Notes under the pieces: generated by a model | Database searches by the model: none | What the model saw: the letters and a program-made list of their open reading frames with translations, nothing else | Told to the model about the DNA's origin: nothing | Position numbers and translations under genes: made by a program | Source of the DNA: Pyropia haitanensis | Taxonomy: Eukaryota > Rhodophyta > Bangiophyceae > Bangiales > Bangiaceae | Assembly: GCA_008729055.1 (NCBI GenBank) | Contig: SDUX01000008.1 | Location: 4,365,756-4,429,755, forward strand | Length of the DNA: 64,000 nt | Reading direction: 5' to 3' | Part shown: piece by piece, positions 33,916 to 45,566 of the stretch | Position numbering within the stretch: position 1 is the stretch's first letter | Layout of the letters: each line of letters starts with the position of its first letter

Positions 33916-35995
33916 GGTGCGCGTGGCGGTGCAACGGCAACACGGGCATCGACCTGGGTGGCGTCGCAAAGGGCCACGCCGTGGACCTGGTCATTTCCGC
34001 CCTGACCAAGGCGGGCTGGGACAATGTGTACGTCGACTGGGGGGCGGACGTGGCGGCGGTCGGTGGCCACCCGTCGGGCCGCCCGTGGCGGACGGCGCTC
34101 ATGCGGCCGCCGCCGCTCGGCACGCTGTACGTGCTGTGGGCGCGCGACCGGCTGGCGACGGCGCTCGGCGCGGGCGACGTTGCGTTTTTGGTGGACGTGT
34201 CGCCGCCCGCCACGGCCTTGGTGTTTCCGGGTGCCAAAGGGCGCGGCGGCGCCGCGGTTGCCACGTCGGGCGACTATGTGGGGGTGCGCAAGTTTGGCTT
34301 CCACCACGTCGTGTCCCCGGCGGGGCTGTCGCCCATGAAGGCAACGTCGTCGTCGGTGGCGTCGGTGAGCGTCATGGCCGCCTCGTGCGGGCTGGCCGAC
34401 GGCCTCGCCACCGCGGCCATGACGTACGGGCGCGCGACGGACGCGGCGGCGTGGCTCCGCACCCTCACATCCCGCTTTCCCGAGCTCGTCTATGGCTACG
34501 CGGTGCTCCCGCGGCCCCCCGAGGCGCCCTACGTGAGTGCCGCCTACCGGCCCGTCGACGGCGAGCCGTCGGCACCCGACAGGGAGGGCGGGGGGGGGGA
34601 GGCGGGCGGCGTCGTGTCGCGTGGCGCGCCCGCCCTCACGCTCTTGGAGCGGGTCCGCCTCGACCCCGCGGCCGCCCCCGGGTGGTCGTCGGTCTCCCTA
34701 CCCAGCTCCCCCGACCCTGCCGCTATCGCATCGGTGACGGTCCCGCCGCCCGCGGCGCTCGCGGTGCTCTTGTTTGCCATTGTCGGCGTCGACGGCGGCA
34801 GCTCCCTCCGCGGCGCGCTTGTGGACACGTTGACATCGGCGACGCTGACGCCGACGCCGCTCGTGTCCCTCCTCCTCCCCGCCGGCCACGCGGCGTACGC
34901 GGCGGCCAAGCGGGCGACGCCGGGCGCGGAGCTGTCGGTCGTCCTGTTGTCCGCAGCCGACGCCGAGGTGGCGGCCGCCGCGAGCCAGCCGGGCGGGATG
35001 GAGGAGGGCGCCCAGCCCAACATGTTTGCGCGCCTGCACGGGCGCCCGGCGCTTCGCTTGACGCTCACGTCCGTGACGGCGCTTCCCGACAGCGCGGTCG
35101 TGCGGCCCGTCTTTTCCGTCCTGCTCGTCGCGTCGGTCGACGCGGTGGGGCAGGCGCAGGAGCCGGCGCCGCTGCTGCTGCGGTCGGATGGGGAGGTGAC
35201 CGCCCTCGCGCCGCAGGCGCTGTCCCCATCCAAGGCCGACACCCCCGCGCCGGCCGTCTTGTCGGCCGCGGCGCTCGCGGTGCGCTCCATGCGCCCGACC
35301 GTGGGCGCGGGTGGCGGCGCCGCCGCCACCGCCGCCGCCGCCGGCGTGACGCTGGCAGACACCGCCACCGGCACGCCCCTCACGCCCGAAGCGGCCGACC
35401 TGCGCGCCGTCCTCCGCTACGCCGCCGCGGCGGTGTGGGTGGTGACGACGACGGCCGCGACGGGGGAGGCGCTCGCCCTCACCGCCACGTCCGTGCGCGT
35501 GCCCGCCGCGTCGCCGGGGGTGCTCGTCTTCAACGTGGCCACGTCGTCACGGTTTGGCGCGGGCCTCGGCGCCGTCGGCTGCGTCGTCGCGGCCGCCCCG
35601 CTGCGGCCGTGCCACAAGGGCCTCGCCGCCCGGTACGCAGCGTCGGCGGCGCTCGACGGGGACCCGCGGTTTGTGCTGCCGGCCGGCGGCGCCCCGTCCG
35701 CGGCCGCGGGGGGGCGCCGGCGGCCGACGCCGACGACGAGGACGCCGCGGTCGACGCGGTGGTGGCGACGGCGGCGCTGCCGCCGCTGCTGCGCGACTGC
35801 CCGTCGGTCGTGGCTACGGTCGTCGCGGTGCGGCCGGCGGGGGACCACCTGCTCGTCGTTGCGCAGTCGACGCGCGCGGTGCTGCCACCGGCGGGGAGGA
35901 GGGCGGACGGGCACCTCGTGTGGCTGCTGCGGGAGTATCAGCAGGTGGGGGGGTCAACGGCGGGCCGCTCCTCCCGCGGCAGCGGCAGCTCGTGA
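32910..35995 (+). CDS. ApbE-type FAD:protein FMN transferase fused to flavin-reductase-like domains
   Basis: The ApbE core (about 33480-34540) shows LDNWNPASEVARLAAAPVN, ALSDGRFDPTVAPVAAFW, the FAD/metal segment GIDLGGVAKGHAVDLVI, NVYVDWGADVAAVGGHP and VSVMAASCGLADGLATAAM. ApbE enzymes transfer FMN from FAD to Ser/Thr of client proteins. The C-terminal part (about 35380-35960) reads AAAAVWVVTTTAATGEALAL, TATSVRVPAASPGVLVFNV and HLVWLLREYQQV, the FMN-binding split-barrel pattern of flavin reductases; a more diverged similar segment lies at about 34740-35170. The frame must change at the G run at about 35709-35715 to reach the stop at 35993-35995. Two starts are possible: ATG 32910 gives MPLWLPRLWRRPPPQPL, presequence-like, and ATG 32997 (GGCCACCATGG) gives MGCAVSAP, a myristoylation and palmitoylation site. 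The second has the better context. Confidence 0.82.
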
Positions 35996-37737
35996 CGCGC
36001 GGCAAGCGTGCGTCGGCGACAGAAAAGTAAAAAAAAGATAAAGGGGACACGCGGGTTGCTTGGATGGTCCATCTGCCGCACCAGTGGGCGGCTGCTCTCT
36101 TGCGTTGTTTGGTTGTGCCCCGTCCGGCCGCCACGGCCGTGGGCACGCCCCCGCGTCCTCGGCCGCCGCGCGAGCCCCGTGGGCGTTGGTCGGCGTCAGC
36201 GTCTGGCGACCGCGCCGGCCCGGCGGCTGGGCGGGCGCGGCGCGCTGGTGGCGGCGGCTCCTCGCCGCCCCGCGTGCGGGCGCCCTACCCCCCGCGCGGC
36301 GGCGGCGGTGGGTGGCGGTCGCCGACACGGCCCCGCGCCGCGACCGCGTCGGTGTCGGCGGCGGCAGCGGCGGGCGACCGCAGCCACCGGGATGAGGGGG
36401 GAGGGGGCGGGCGGGGGGGGGGGGGGGGGGCAGGCTGTGGGGGCGCCGCCGCCCAGGCCTTGGCAGCGGCGCCGGGCTTGCGCGCTTGCGCGCAGCCGCA
36501 GCCGCCACGGCCGCCGCCGCCGCCGCTGTGGCAAGGCAAGGGGGAGGGCAGGTCGCGTGCGTGGCGGTGCGGGGGGGGGAGGATGGGCCGGCTAGCTGGA
36601 CGACCACCCGGCCCGTAACAAGGAGGGGTGCCGGCGAGTGTGGGGGACAGCGGCAGCTGTTGTGGCTACGCCTACCGCTGCTGCCGCCGCCGCGGTCACC
36701 GCCGCCGCCGCCGCCACCGCCGCCGCGGGCCGGGTCTCCCCCTTCCCTCCCTTTTTGCTCCGAGTCGGGCGCGCGCGCCCTCTGGAAGGACCACCACGTG
36801 GCTGTTGCGGACGGGGGCGCACCACCGTCCGGCGCCGACCCGCAGCGGGTGGCAGTCAGGGGCGGCGGCCGGGGTGACAGACCCGGCAAACGCCCCGTCG
36901 GGTCCGTTGAGCCGTCCGCCGTGGCGTTTGGCACAATCGGCGCACTGGCCACGGTGGTGGTGGGCCACACAAGAAGCAGAGTCGCTGCCTCCCGCCTCGC
37001 CTCGCTCATCGCCTCACCCACCTCATCCTCAGGCCTCTGATACATGCACGACGCGTTGGTGGTGGCGGCGCGCAGAGGGCGAGTGTGGCACGGCCTCCCG
37101 CTCTGGCGGTGCGAGCCCGAGCCGCCAACCCCAAAGACCCTGGCCCCAGCGCCAGCCGCCGCCACCCGCTGCCGCCTGTCACCATCGCGCTCCCGCATCA
37201 GAAACGGCCAACGGGTGGCGGCCGTCCCTGCCTTGTCTCGCTCGCCAGGCGCACGCGCCGCGCCGGTCTGACGGTCGATGAACGGGTGGTACTGAATCGC
37301 GCCCGCCAGCGCCTGGCCCGCCGCCCAGGTCCGCCACCCTCACAACCCCAGGGTTGGCTCACCCCGAACGACCCGGCGCTGTCGTCACCGCTTCCGCCAC
37401 AGCCACCGCTACCTCCATCTCCGCCCAGGCCGTCAGTATCGACACAGCGGAGGCAGGATTGTTAGAGGATCGTGGGATGCAACAGGGGCAGGCGCTGACG
37501 GCGTGGTGAGCGCCGCAGCAACTGAAAGAGGTCGCTGCCGGTGTTGCAGAAAAGCAAGGGAGTGTGGAGCAGCGCGGACCACGACGGGCGCGGCGGGGCG
37601 GACGCGGCAGCGGCGCGTGGGGCGAGCGCGGACGGATGCGCTTCTCCACGTCCACGTAGCCCCACGGGTGCGTATTTCTTGTCCGTGGACGTGTCTGACA
37701 ATGAGTCCTTCCAGGCGTTTGTCAAGGTCAAGAGTAT
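35996..37737. other. Region without a recognised gene
   Basis: GC-rich in 36100-36600 and more balanced in 36750-37730. Open frames exist on both strands but show no domain. The right end borders the large inverted repeat. Confidence 0.45.
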
Positions 37738-40700
37738 CGTCAACAACTTTGTTTTCCCCATCGAATGCTGCAAACCGCGTCGGCTTCGATGGCGCATCAG
37801 CGTTGGGTCTCGGGCTAGAGTCGATACGGCGTTTCGATGCGCCATCCGCCGACGGGGCTTCGATAGGCGCCAAGTCGCGAGACCGAGAACTACAGCACAC
37901 GTGACCATGGGATTTCCGTGTCTCGTGTGCGCCTGCGTTGCAGTAGAATCGTATCGGCTGCCCATCTCCTCCGCATCGCTGTATAAGGTGCCGCTGCGAG
38001 TGGCGGGCGACACTGCGCTCCGCCCTGCTCGCTGTTTTTCGTCAGCGCACCACCCAGGACGCGACGGGGCACCCTCCCAATGTGCCCGCCACGTCCGTCG
38101 CCACCACCACGTCGCCGCCACCACCACGCTGCCCCCACCAGCCCACCACCACCACCACCCCGCCAGCCACCACCCCGCCAGCCACCACCCCGCCATCCTC
38201 AACGCCGGCCACGCACACGGCCGGGGAGCACCCCAGCTATCCCGCCACCACAAACCTGCCGCCGACACAACCCCCGCCGCCCCCGCCGCTGACTGGTACT
38301 TGCCGCCGCCCTTGCCGCTGCCGCCGCCGCCGCCGCCATCTTGCACTTGTCGACGCCCTTGCCGCCGTCGCCGCCATCGCCGCCGCCCTTGCCGCTGCCG
38401 CCGCCGCCGCCGCCGCCGTCTTGTTCTTGTCGCCGCCCGCTGCCGTCGTCGCCTCTGTCACCGCCGCCCTTGCCGCCGCCGCCGCCGCCGCCGCCGCCGT
38501 CTTGCACTTGCCGCAGCCGCCACCAACGCCGCCGCCGTCGATCTTGCCGCCGCCGCCAACACCGTCGACCTTGCCGCCGTCTCCGCCACCGCCGCCGCCA
38601 CCATCACGCCCCTCCCCTCAGCCGCCCCTCCGCTCTCGCCCTCCACCGCCGCCCCCCCCCCCTCCGGTCAGCTCCCCACACCCCTCGCGCCCACCTCCCA
38701 AAAAGAAAAAAAACAACAGCTAAAAAAAAAAGAAAAAGGCAGTGGCACAAGTGGCAGCTCCGGGAGAAGCGATGGCCGAGTCAGCAATGACAGCAGCTGG
38801 CGGTGGCGGCAGAGGCGGCGGCGTGTCGGCGTGCCCCCCCCCCCCCCCCAACCCCCACCACCCAGGAAGCGACGGGGCACCGTCCCAAAGTGCCCCGCCA
38901 CGTCCGTCGCCACCACCACGTCGCCGCCACCACCACGCCGCCCCCACCACCCCACCACCACCACCGCCCGACAACCACCACCCCGCGAGCGACCACCCCA
39001 CCACCACAACCCCGCAACCTCCACCCCGCCATCCTCAACGCCGGCCACGCACACGGCCGAGGAGCCCCCCAGCTACCCCGCCACGTCCGTGACCGTCGCT
39101 AACACCACCCGCCAAAGTCGCCACCCCCACCACGCCGTCGGCACCACACCACCATCACACAAAAAAATAACCACCAAAAAAATCACCACCTAAACACCGC
39201 CACCCAAACACAGCCACCTTCCCATCCCACGACAACCGAAACCTCCACCCGTCACCCACCACAGCCGCCACCCCGCTCCCACCCTCCCAGAACGCGACAG
39301 GGCATCCCCCCGAAGTGCTCCGCCACGTCTGTTGCCGCCCCCACCCCACCGCCACCACCCCACCGTCACCACACGCCGCCACCACCAGCCCACCACCGCC
39401 ACGCCACCACCACCCCGCCCACCAGCACACCACCCCTCAATCACCCTCCCGCCACACCACCCCCCCCCAACAAACTTACAACGCCAGCAATGGGGGCAGG
39501 CGAAGCACCCCCGCGGCTGCCCCACCCGCCCCGCCCTTGTCAGCGCCGCCGCCGTCGTCGCCGCCACCAACGCCGCCGCCGTCGTGCCGCTGCCGCCCTT
39601 GCCGCCGCCGCCGTCGCCGCTGCCGCCGCCGCGGCCGGCCGCGCCGGCCCGCGGGCGGCGGCGCCTCGGCGGCCGCCGCGGCTGACCGCCGCGGAGCCGC
39701 CGCCACGCGCAGCGGCGACCAAATCGACCGCCGCGGCGGCCGTGCCCGCAAGTGACGGTAGCGGCGGCCGCGGCAACGACAGCGGCGGCAGCGGCGGCAG
39801 CGGCAGCCGCGACGGCACGGCGGCGGGGACGCCGCCGCCGCGGCGGCGCCCTCCCTGACGCGGCCCGCGTCGCGTTCTCCACCACCCCCGCCCAGCGCGC
39901 GACGCGGCGGCGCCGACGCCCGAAGCGAGCAGCAGCGCCTTTAGCGCCTCGTGCACGCCCAGCTGCACCGCCCGCGTCGGCAGGTGCCCGCGAGCAGCCA
40001 GCAACAAGCTCCCCACCGCGTCACCGATGCACGCGGCGAGCACCAGACGCCGGCACCGTGACAGGTCCCGCGCCCTCTCCGCGAGAACCTTCTCAGCCAC
40101 CGCGTGCAAGCCCTGCGTGCGCGCCCCGGACGGCTGCGCGCCGACCAACGCCCTCGCCAGCCCCGCGTCAAGTCTGCGAGCGGTTATCCGTGGCCATGTG
40201 GCCAAGATGTAGCCCATGCCCATTTGTACTTTTGCTGGTGATTTATGAGTCCGTCGACTGAATGTTTGAGAGACCTTAGAATCTGATCATCAAGTGCTAG
40301 TAAAAACGTATTGATGTCCAGCAAGTCCAACGCGGGGACAGGCGTGTGAGGCTGTGCTGTGGTTCGCTCGACCTTGACCCCGCGCCACCGCGTGCGGACA
40401 CGGGTCAACCGCACGGAGACTGGCAGTAGTACTAGGCCTAGCCGCTGCTGATTTGAGTCCTTAGGTGCCGCCAGAGCATCTGCGCTTCTCAAACAGAACT
40501 TTCCTGTTCGTCGTCAAGCGTCGTCTTCCTCACTCGCCAAAACCATGTCCACCATCTCGTCAATGGCCTGGGAGTCGTCTTCAGCCGCCAGCCAGCACCG
40601 GGCAACCTGCTCTTTCTGCTCCCGCCCGACTCCCCCGACATGGCCAGACGTGATGGCTTCACTACCAGACCAGCAGGCGGCTCGGCCGGGACGACTGAAC

Positions 40701-41252
40701 GGCGGGCACACGTCATTGCTCATCACTCTTTGTAATTGACACGATTATCAGCGTCGTACGGTTCTAAGTGCGCAACCAGGAATTTAGATGTCAGCCGGGC
40801 ATGGAGACAGTACGCTGTAGAGGAGTTGATCTCGGGATATCTGGCTTGGTTATGTGCGGACCACACAGAACCAAGCCACACTTAACCGGATACAGACTGT
40901 ACCTGTTGCCCGCCGCGGCGAGCGCCTGGTGCGCGGGGCTCCGAGGTCGACGAAACAGAGGCCAAGTCCCACGCGAGCCAGCAGGCACGGATAGGGTCGG
41001 TTCAGTGTCGGCCGAGTCGCGTGATCCGCTCGTCTGGCCAATCAATGCGCTTCCGCACTGTCGCTCTCGAGATAACTAAACGACTGCCTGTAAAGGACCT
41101 CATCGACGGCGCGAGGTTACAGCCCATCCCAGGATGGGCTCGATACGCAAACCGTCGCGTATCGGACGGCGCGTCGAAACCCCGTTTCGATGGTTGACAC
41201 TGCATCAAAAAAGTCGATACGGGTGTCGATGCGCAAAACGAAAGAGCTGACG
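37738..41252 (-). mobile_element. Copy 1 of a 3.5-kb TIR element (left arm of the giant inverted repeat)
   Basis: This 3,515-bp stretch is nearly identical, in reverse orientation, to 41501-45039. It starts CGTCAACAACTTTGTTTTCC and ends with the complement of CGTCAGCTCTTTCGTTTTGC; read inward, the two ends match at about 20 of the first 27 positions, as expected for terminal inverted repeats of a DNA transposon. The left portion (38045-39400) contains three degenerate direct copies of a roughly 200-bp CCACCACC-rich unit with the shared phrase CGCCACGTCCGTCGCCACC. The right portion (40200-41250) is of ordinary composition and holds short open frames whose peptides are shared with copy 2. A TATAAGG sequence sits at 37982-37988. 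I recognise no transposase and see no clear target-site duplication. Confidence 0.72.
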
Positions 41253-41500
41253 TTGGAGGCACCGACCGAGGCTATTCGCATCGTTCCTGGGAGCATGACA
41301 GTGTGCCGACCTGTGCGCTAGCGGGAAGGCCCGTCCGGCGCGTGGTCGGGCTGCTTGCGCGGGGGGACTGGCCACGCCGCGGCGGCGCCGCACAAAGGGC
41401 TGATCCAACCAGGCAGCAGCGCACGCACTCGCGTGAGTGTAAAGGGCGGGAAAGCACCAGCTGCATCCCAGATAACACAAACACCACCATCCAGACACAT
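41253..41500. other. Spacer of the giant inverted repeat
   Basis: These 248 bp are not repeated in inverse and separate the two 3.5-kb arms. No gene or element is recognised. A perfect fold-back of the arms would make this the loop. Confidence 0.85.
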
Positions 41501-44500
41501 CGTCAGCTCTTTCGTTTTGCGCATCGACACCCGTATCGACTTTTTTGATGCAGTGTCAACCATCGAAACGGGGTTTCGACGCGCCGTCCGATACGCGACG
41601 GTTTGCGTATCGAGCCCATCCTGGGATGGGCTGTAACCTCGCGCCGTCGATGAGGTCCTTTACAGGCAGTCGTTTAGTTATCTCGAGAGCGACAGTGCGG
41701 AAGCGCATTGATTGGCCAGACGAGCGGATCACGCGACTCGGCCGACACTGAACCGACCCTATCCGTGCCTGCTGGCTCGCGTGGGACTTGGCCTCTGTTT
41801 CGTCGACCTCGGAGCCCCGCGCACCAGGCGCTCGCCGCGGCGGGCAACAGGTACAGTCTGTATCCGGTTAAGTGTGGCTTGGTTCTGTGTGGTCCGCACA
41901 TAACCAAGCCAGATATCCCGAGATCAACTCCTCTACAGCGTACTGTCTCCATGCCCGGCTGACATCTAAATTCCTGGTTGCGCACTTAGAACCGTACGAC
42001 GCTGATAATCGTGTCAATTACAAAGAGTGATGAGCAATGACGTGTGCCCGCCGTTCAGTCGTCCCGGCCGAGCCGCCTGCTGGTCTGGTAGTGAAGCCAT
42101 CACGTCTGGCCATGTCGGGGGAGTCGGGCGGGAGCAGAAAGAGCAGGTTGCCCGGTGCTGGCTGGCGGCTGAAGACGACTCCCAGGCCATTGACGAGATG
42201 GTGGACATGGTTTTGGCGAGTGAGGAAGACGACGCTTGACGACGAACAGGAAAGTTCTGTTTGAGAAGCGCAGATGCTCTGGCGGCACCTAAGGACTCAA
42301 ATCAGCAGCGGCTAGGCCTAGTACTACTGCCAGTCTCCGTGCGGTTGACCCGTGTCCGCACGCGGTGGCGCGGGGTCAAGGTCGAGCGAACCATAGCACA
42401 GCCTCACACGCCTGTCCCCGCGTTGGACTTGCTGGACATCAATACGTTTTTACTAGCACTTAATGATCAGATTCTAAGGTCTCTCAAACATTCAGTCGAC
42501 GGACTCATAAGTCACCAGCAAAAGTACAAATGGGCATGGGCTACATCTTGGCCACATGGCCACGGATAACCGCGCGCAGACTTGACGCGGGGCTGGCGAG
42601 AACGTTGGTCGGCGCGCAGCCGTCCGGTGCGCGCACGCAGGGCTTGCACGCGGTGGCTGAGAAGGTTCTCGCGGAGAGGGCGCGGGACCTGTCACGGTGC
42701 CGGCGTCTGGTGCTCGCCGCGTGCATCGGTGACGCGGTGGGGAGCTTGTTGCTGGCTGCTCGCGGGCACCTGCCGACGCGGGCGGTGCAGCTGGGCGTGC
42801 ACGAGGCGCTAAAGGCGCTGCTGCTCGCTTCGGGCGTCGGCGCCGCCGCGTCGCGCGCTGGGCGGGGGTGGTGGAGAACGCGATGCGGGCCGCGTCAGGG
42901 AGGGCGCCGCCGCGGCGGCGGCGTCCCCGCCGCCGTGCCGTCGCGGCTGCCGCTGCCGCCGCTGCCGCCGCTGTCGTTGCCGCGGCCGCCGCTACCGTCA
43001 CTTGCGGGCACGGCCGCCGCGGCGGTCGATTTGGTCGCCGCTGCGCGTGGCGGCGGCTCCGCGGCGGTCAGCCGCGGCGGCCGCCGAGGCGCCGCCGCCC
43101 GCGGGCCGCCGCGGCCGGCCGCGGCGGCGGCAGCGGCGACGGCGGCGGCGGCAAGGGCGGCAGCGGCACGACGGCGGCGGCGTTGGTGGCGGCGACGACG
43201 GCGGTGGCGCTGACAAGGGCGGGGCGGGTGGGGCAGCCGCGGGGGTGCTTCGCCTGCCCCCATTGCTGGCGTTGTAAGTTTGTTGGGGGGGGGTGGTGTG
43301 GCGGGAGGGTGATTGAGGGGTGGTGTGCTGGTGGGCGGGGTGGTGGTGGCGTGGCGGTGGTGGGCTGGTGGTGGCGGCGTGTGGTGACGGTGGGGTGGTG
43401 GCGGTGGGGTGGGGGCGGCAACAGACGTGGCGGAGCACTTCGGGGGGATGCCCTGTCGCGTTCTGGGAGGGTGGGAGCGGGGTGGCGGCTGTGGTGGGTG
43501 ACGGGTGGAGGTTTCGGTTGTCGTGGGATGGGGACGTGGCTGTGCTTGGGTGGTGGTGTTTAGGTGGTGATTTTTTTGGTGGTTATTTTTTTGTGTGATG
43601 GTGGTGTGGTGCCGACGGCGTGGTGGTGGTGGCGACTTTGGCGGGTGGTGTTGGCGACGGTCACGGACGTGGCGGGGTAGCTGGGGGGCTCCTCGGCCGT
43701 GTGCGTGGCCGGCGTTGAGGATGGCGGGGTGGAGGTTGCGGGGTTGTGGTGGTGGGGTGGTCGCTCGCGGGGTGGTGGTTGTCGGGCGGTGGTGGTGGTG
43801 GGGTGGTGGGGGCGGCGTGGTGGTGGCGGCGACGTGGTGGTGGCGACGGACGTGGCGGGGCACTTTGGGACGGTGCTCCGTCGCTTCCTGGGTGGTGGGG
43901 GTTGGGGGGGGGGGGGGGCACGCCGACACGCCGCCGCCTCTGCCGCCACCGCCAGCTTCTGTCATTGCTGACTCGGCCATCGCTTCTCCCGCAGCTGCCA
44001 CTTGTGCCACTGCCTTTTTCTTTTTTTTTTAGCTGTTGTTTTTTTTCTTTTTGGGAGGTGGGCGCGAGGGGTGTGGGGAGCTGAGCGGAGGGGGGGGGGC
44101 GGCGGTGGAGGGCGAGAGTGGAGGGGCGGCTGAGGGGAGGGGCGTGATGGTGGCGGCGGCGGTGGCGGAGACGGCGGCAAGGTCGACGGTGTTGGCGGCG
44201 GCGGCAAGATCGACGGCGGCGGCGTTGGTGGCGGCTGCGGCAAGTGCAAGACGGCGGCGGCGGCGGCGGCGGCGGCAAGGGCGGCGGTGACAGAGGCGAC
44301 GACGGCAGCGGGCGGCGACAAGAACAAGACGGCGGCGGCGGCGGCGGCGGCAGCGGCAAGGGCGGCGGCGATGGCGGCGACGGCGGCAAGGGCGTCGACA
44401 AGTGCAAGATGGCGGCGGCGGCGGCGGCAGCGGCAAGGGCGGCGGCAAGTACACGTCAGCGGCGGGGGCGGCGGGGGTTGTGTCGGCGGCAGGTTTGTGG

Positions 44501-45039
44501 TGGCGGGATAGCTGGGGTGCTCCCCGGCCGTGTGCGTGGCCGGCGTTGAGGATGGCGGGGTGGTGGCTGGCGGGGTGGTGATGGTGAGGTGGTGGCTGGC
44601 GGGGTGGTGGCTGGCGGGGTGGTGGTGGTGGTGGGCTGGTGGGGGCAGCGTGGTGGTGGCGGCGACGTGGTGGTGGCGACGGACGTGGCGGGCACATTGG
44701 GAGGGTGCCCCGTCGCGTCCTGGGTGGTGCGCTGACGAAAAACAGCGAGCAGGGCGGAGCGCAGTGTCGCCCGCCACTCGCAGCGGCACCTTATACAGCG
44801 ATGCGGAGGAGATGGGCAGCCGATACGATTCTACTGCAACGCAGGCGCACACGAGACACGGAAATCCCACGGTCACGTGTGCTGTAGTTCTCGGTCTCGC
44901 GACTTGACGCCTATCGAAGCCCCGTCGGCGGATGGCGCATCAAAACGCCGTATCGACACTAGCCCGAGACCCAACGCTGATGCGCCATCGAAGCCGACAC
45001 GGTTTGCAGCATTCGATGGCGAAAACAAACTTGTTGACG
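41501..45039 (+). mobile_element. Copy 2 of the 3.5-kb TIR element (right arm)
   Basis: This 3,539-bp copy has ends CGTCAGCTC... and ...GTTGACG. It is 24 bp longer than copy 1 because of one extra GGTGGTGATGG-type unit near 44575-44600. Scattered substitutions (for example at about 42392 and 42464) distinguish the arms. The inner ~880 bp of each arm encode identical peptides in every open frame I compared, while the outer part differs. Shared plus-strand peptide islands are REQKEQVARCWLAAEDDSQ with AIDEMVDMVLASEEDDA (42130-42239), LDLLDINTFLLALNDQILRS (about 42420-42490) and the frame at 42530-43213. No known transposase motif is visible, so the element may be non-autonomous or of an undescribed family. 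Confidence 0.72.
42530..43213 (+). CDS. Possible element-encoded protein (mirrored at 39540-40223, minus)
   Basis: A true ATG opens a frame beginning MGMGYILATWPRITARRLDA. The first ~110 residues are non-repetitive (for example LHAVAEKVLAERARDLSRCR and CIGDAVGSLLLAARGHLPTR); the rest becomes Ala/Arg/Gly-rich. The mirror copy encodes the same protein with a few replacements. A shared frame in two copies follows from their nucleotide identity alone, so coding is not proved. I recognise no family. Confidence 0.25.
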   Translation: MGMGYILATWPRITARRLDAGLARTLVGAQPSGARTQGLHAVAEKVLAERARDLSRCRRLVLAACIGDAVGSLLLAARGHLPTRAVQLGVHEALKALLLASGVGAAASRAGRGWWRTRCGPRQGGRRRGGGVPAAVPSRLPLPPLPPLSLPRPPLPSLAGTAAAAVDLVAAARGGGSAAVSRGGRRGAAARGPPRPAAAAAAATAAAARAAAARRRRRWWRRRRRWR

Positions 45040-45566
45040 AAGCAGGCCTCAAAGGGTAGGCCTCAAGCGTTGCGTCGTTGGCGTGGTGCGTGTCAACCAG
45101 CCACAAGGTCAACTCAGTGGTGCCCCCCAGGATGTTTGCACCGCCGTTGCCGGCCGCCGCACCGGCCTCGCAGCGGTCGGGGGGCCGCCGCGACCGAGTG
45201 GCGGCCGCCACACGTCCCTTCCCGCGAAGCGTCCTGTTTAGTCTGGGATCCTGTCCGGTGTGCGGGACGGGCTGCCTCCCGCGCAAATCGAGGCAACCTT
45301 ACAAAGCCCCTCACGCCTCCATAAGCGCGGCACGGAAGCCCCTTGCGTGGACCGTCGTCAAGACAGACAGATCATCAGATGATCTGGGCGGGCGGCACAG
45401 CAGAACAGTGAAAGTGCCGGTGTTGGCGCCAACGCAGTGGTGCAAAAACCGGGATCCGCCACAAGCCTGTTCGCTTCTCGTCATACCATCAGACCCATAT
45501 TCTGTCGAAAAATAGGGGCACTGTACAACGTATGCAGGCCATGGCCTTGTGACGGTGGCCCTGACC
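45040..45566. other. Unassigned flank between two mobile elements
   Basis: Ordinary composition and no gene supported. It separates the end of the 3.5-kb element pair from the smaller palindromic element. Confidence 0.5.

Noticed and set aside
37738..45039. Assembly artefact from a folded read
   Set aside because: The arms differ by many substitutions and a 24-bp indel, and the spacer is unique, so simple chimerism is unlikely, although not excluded without reads.
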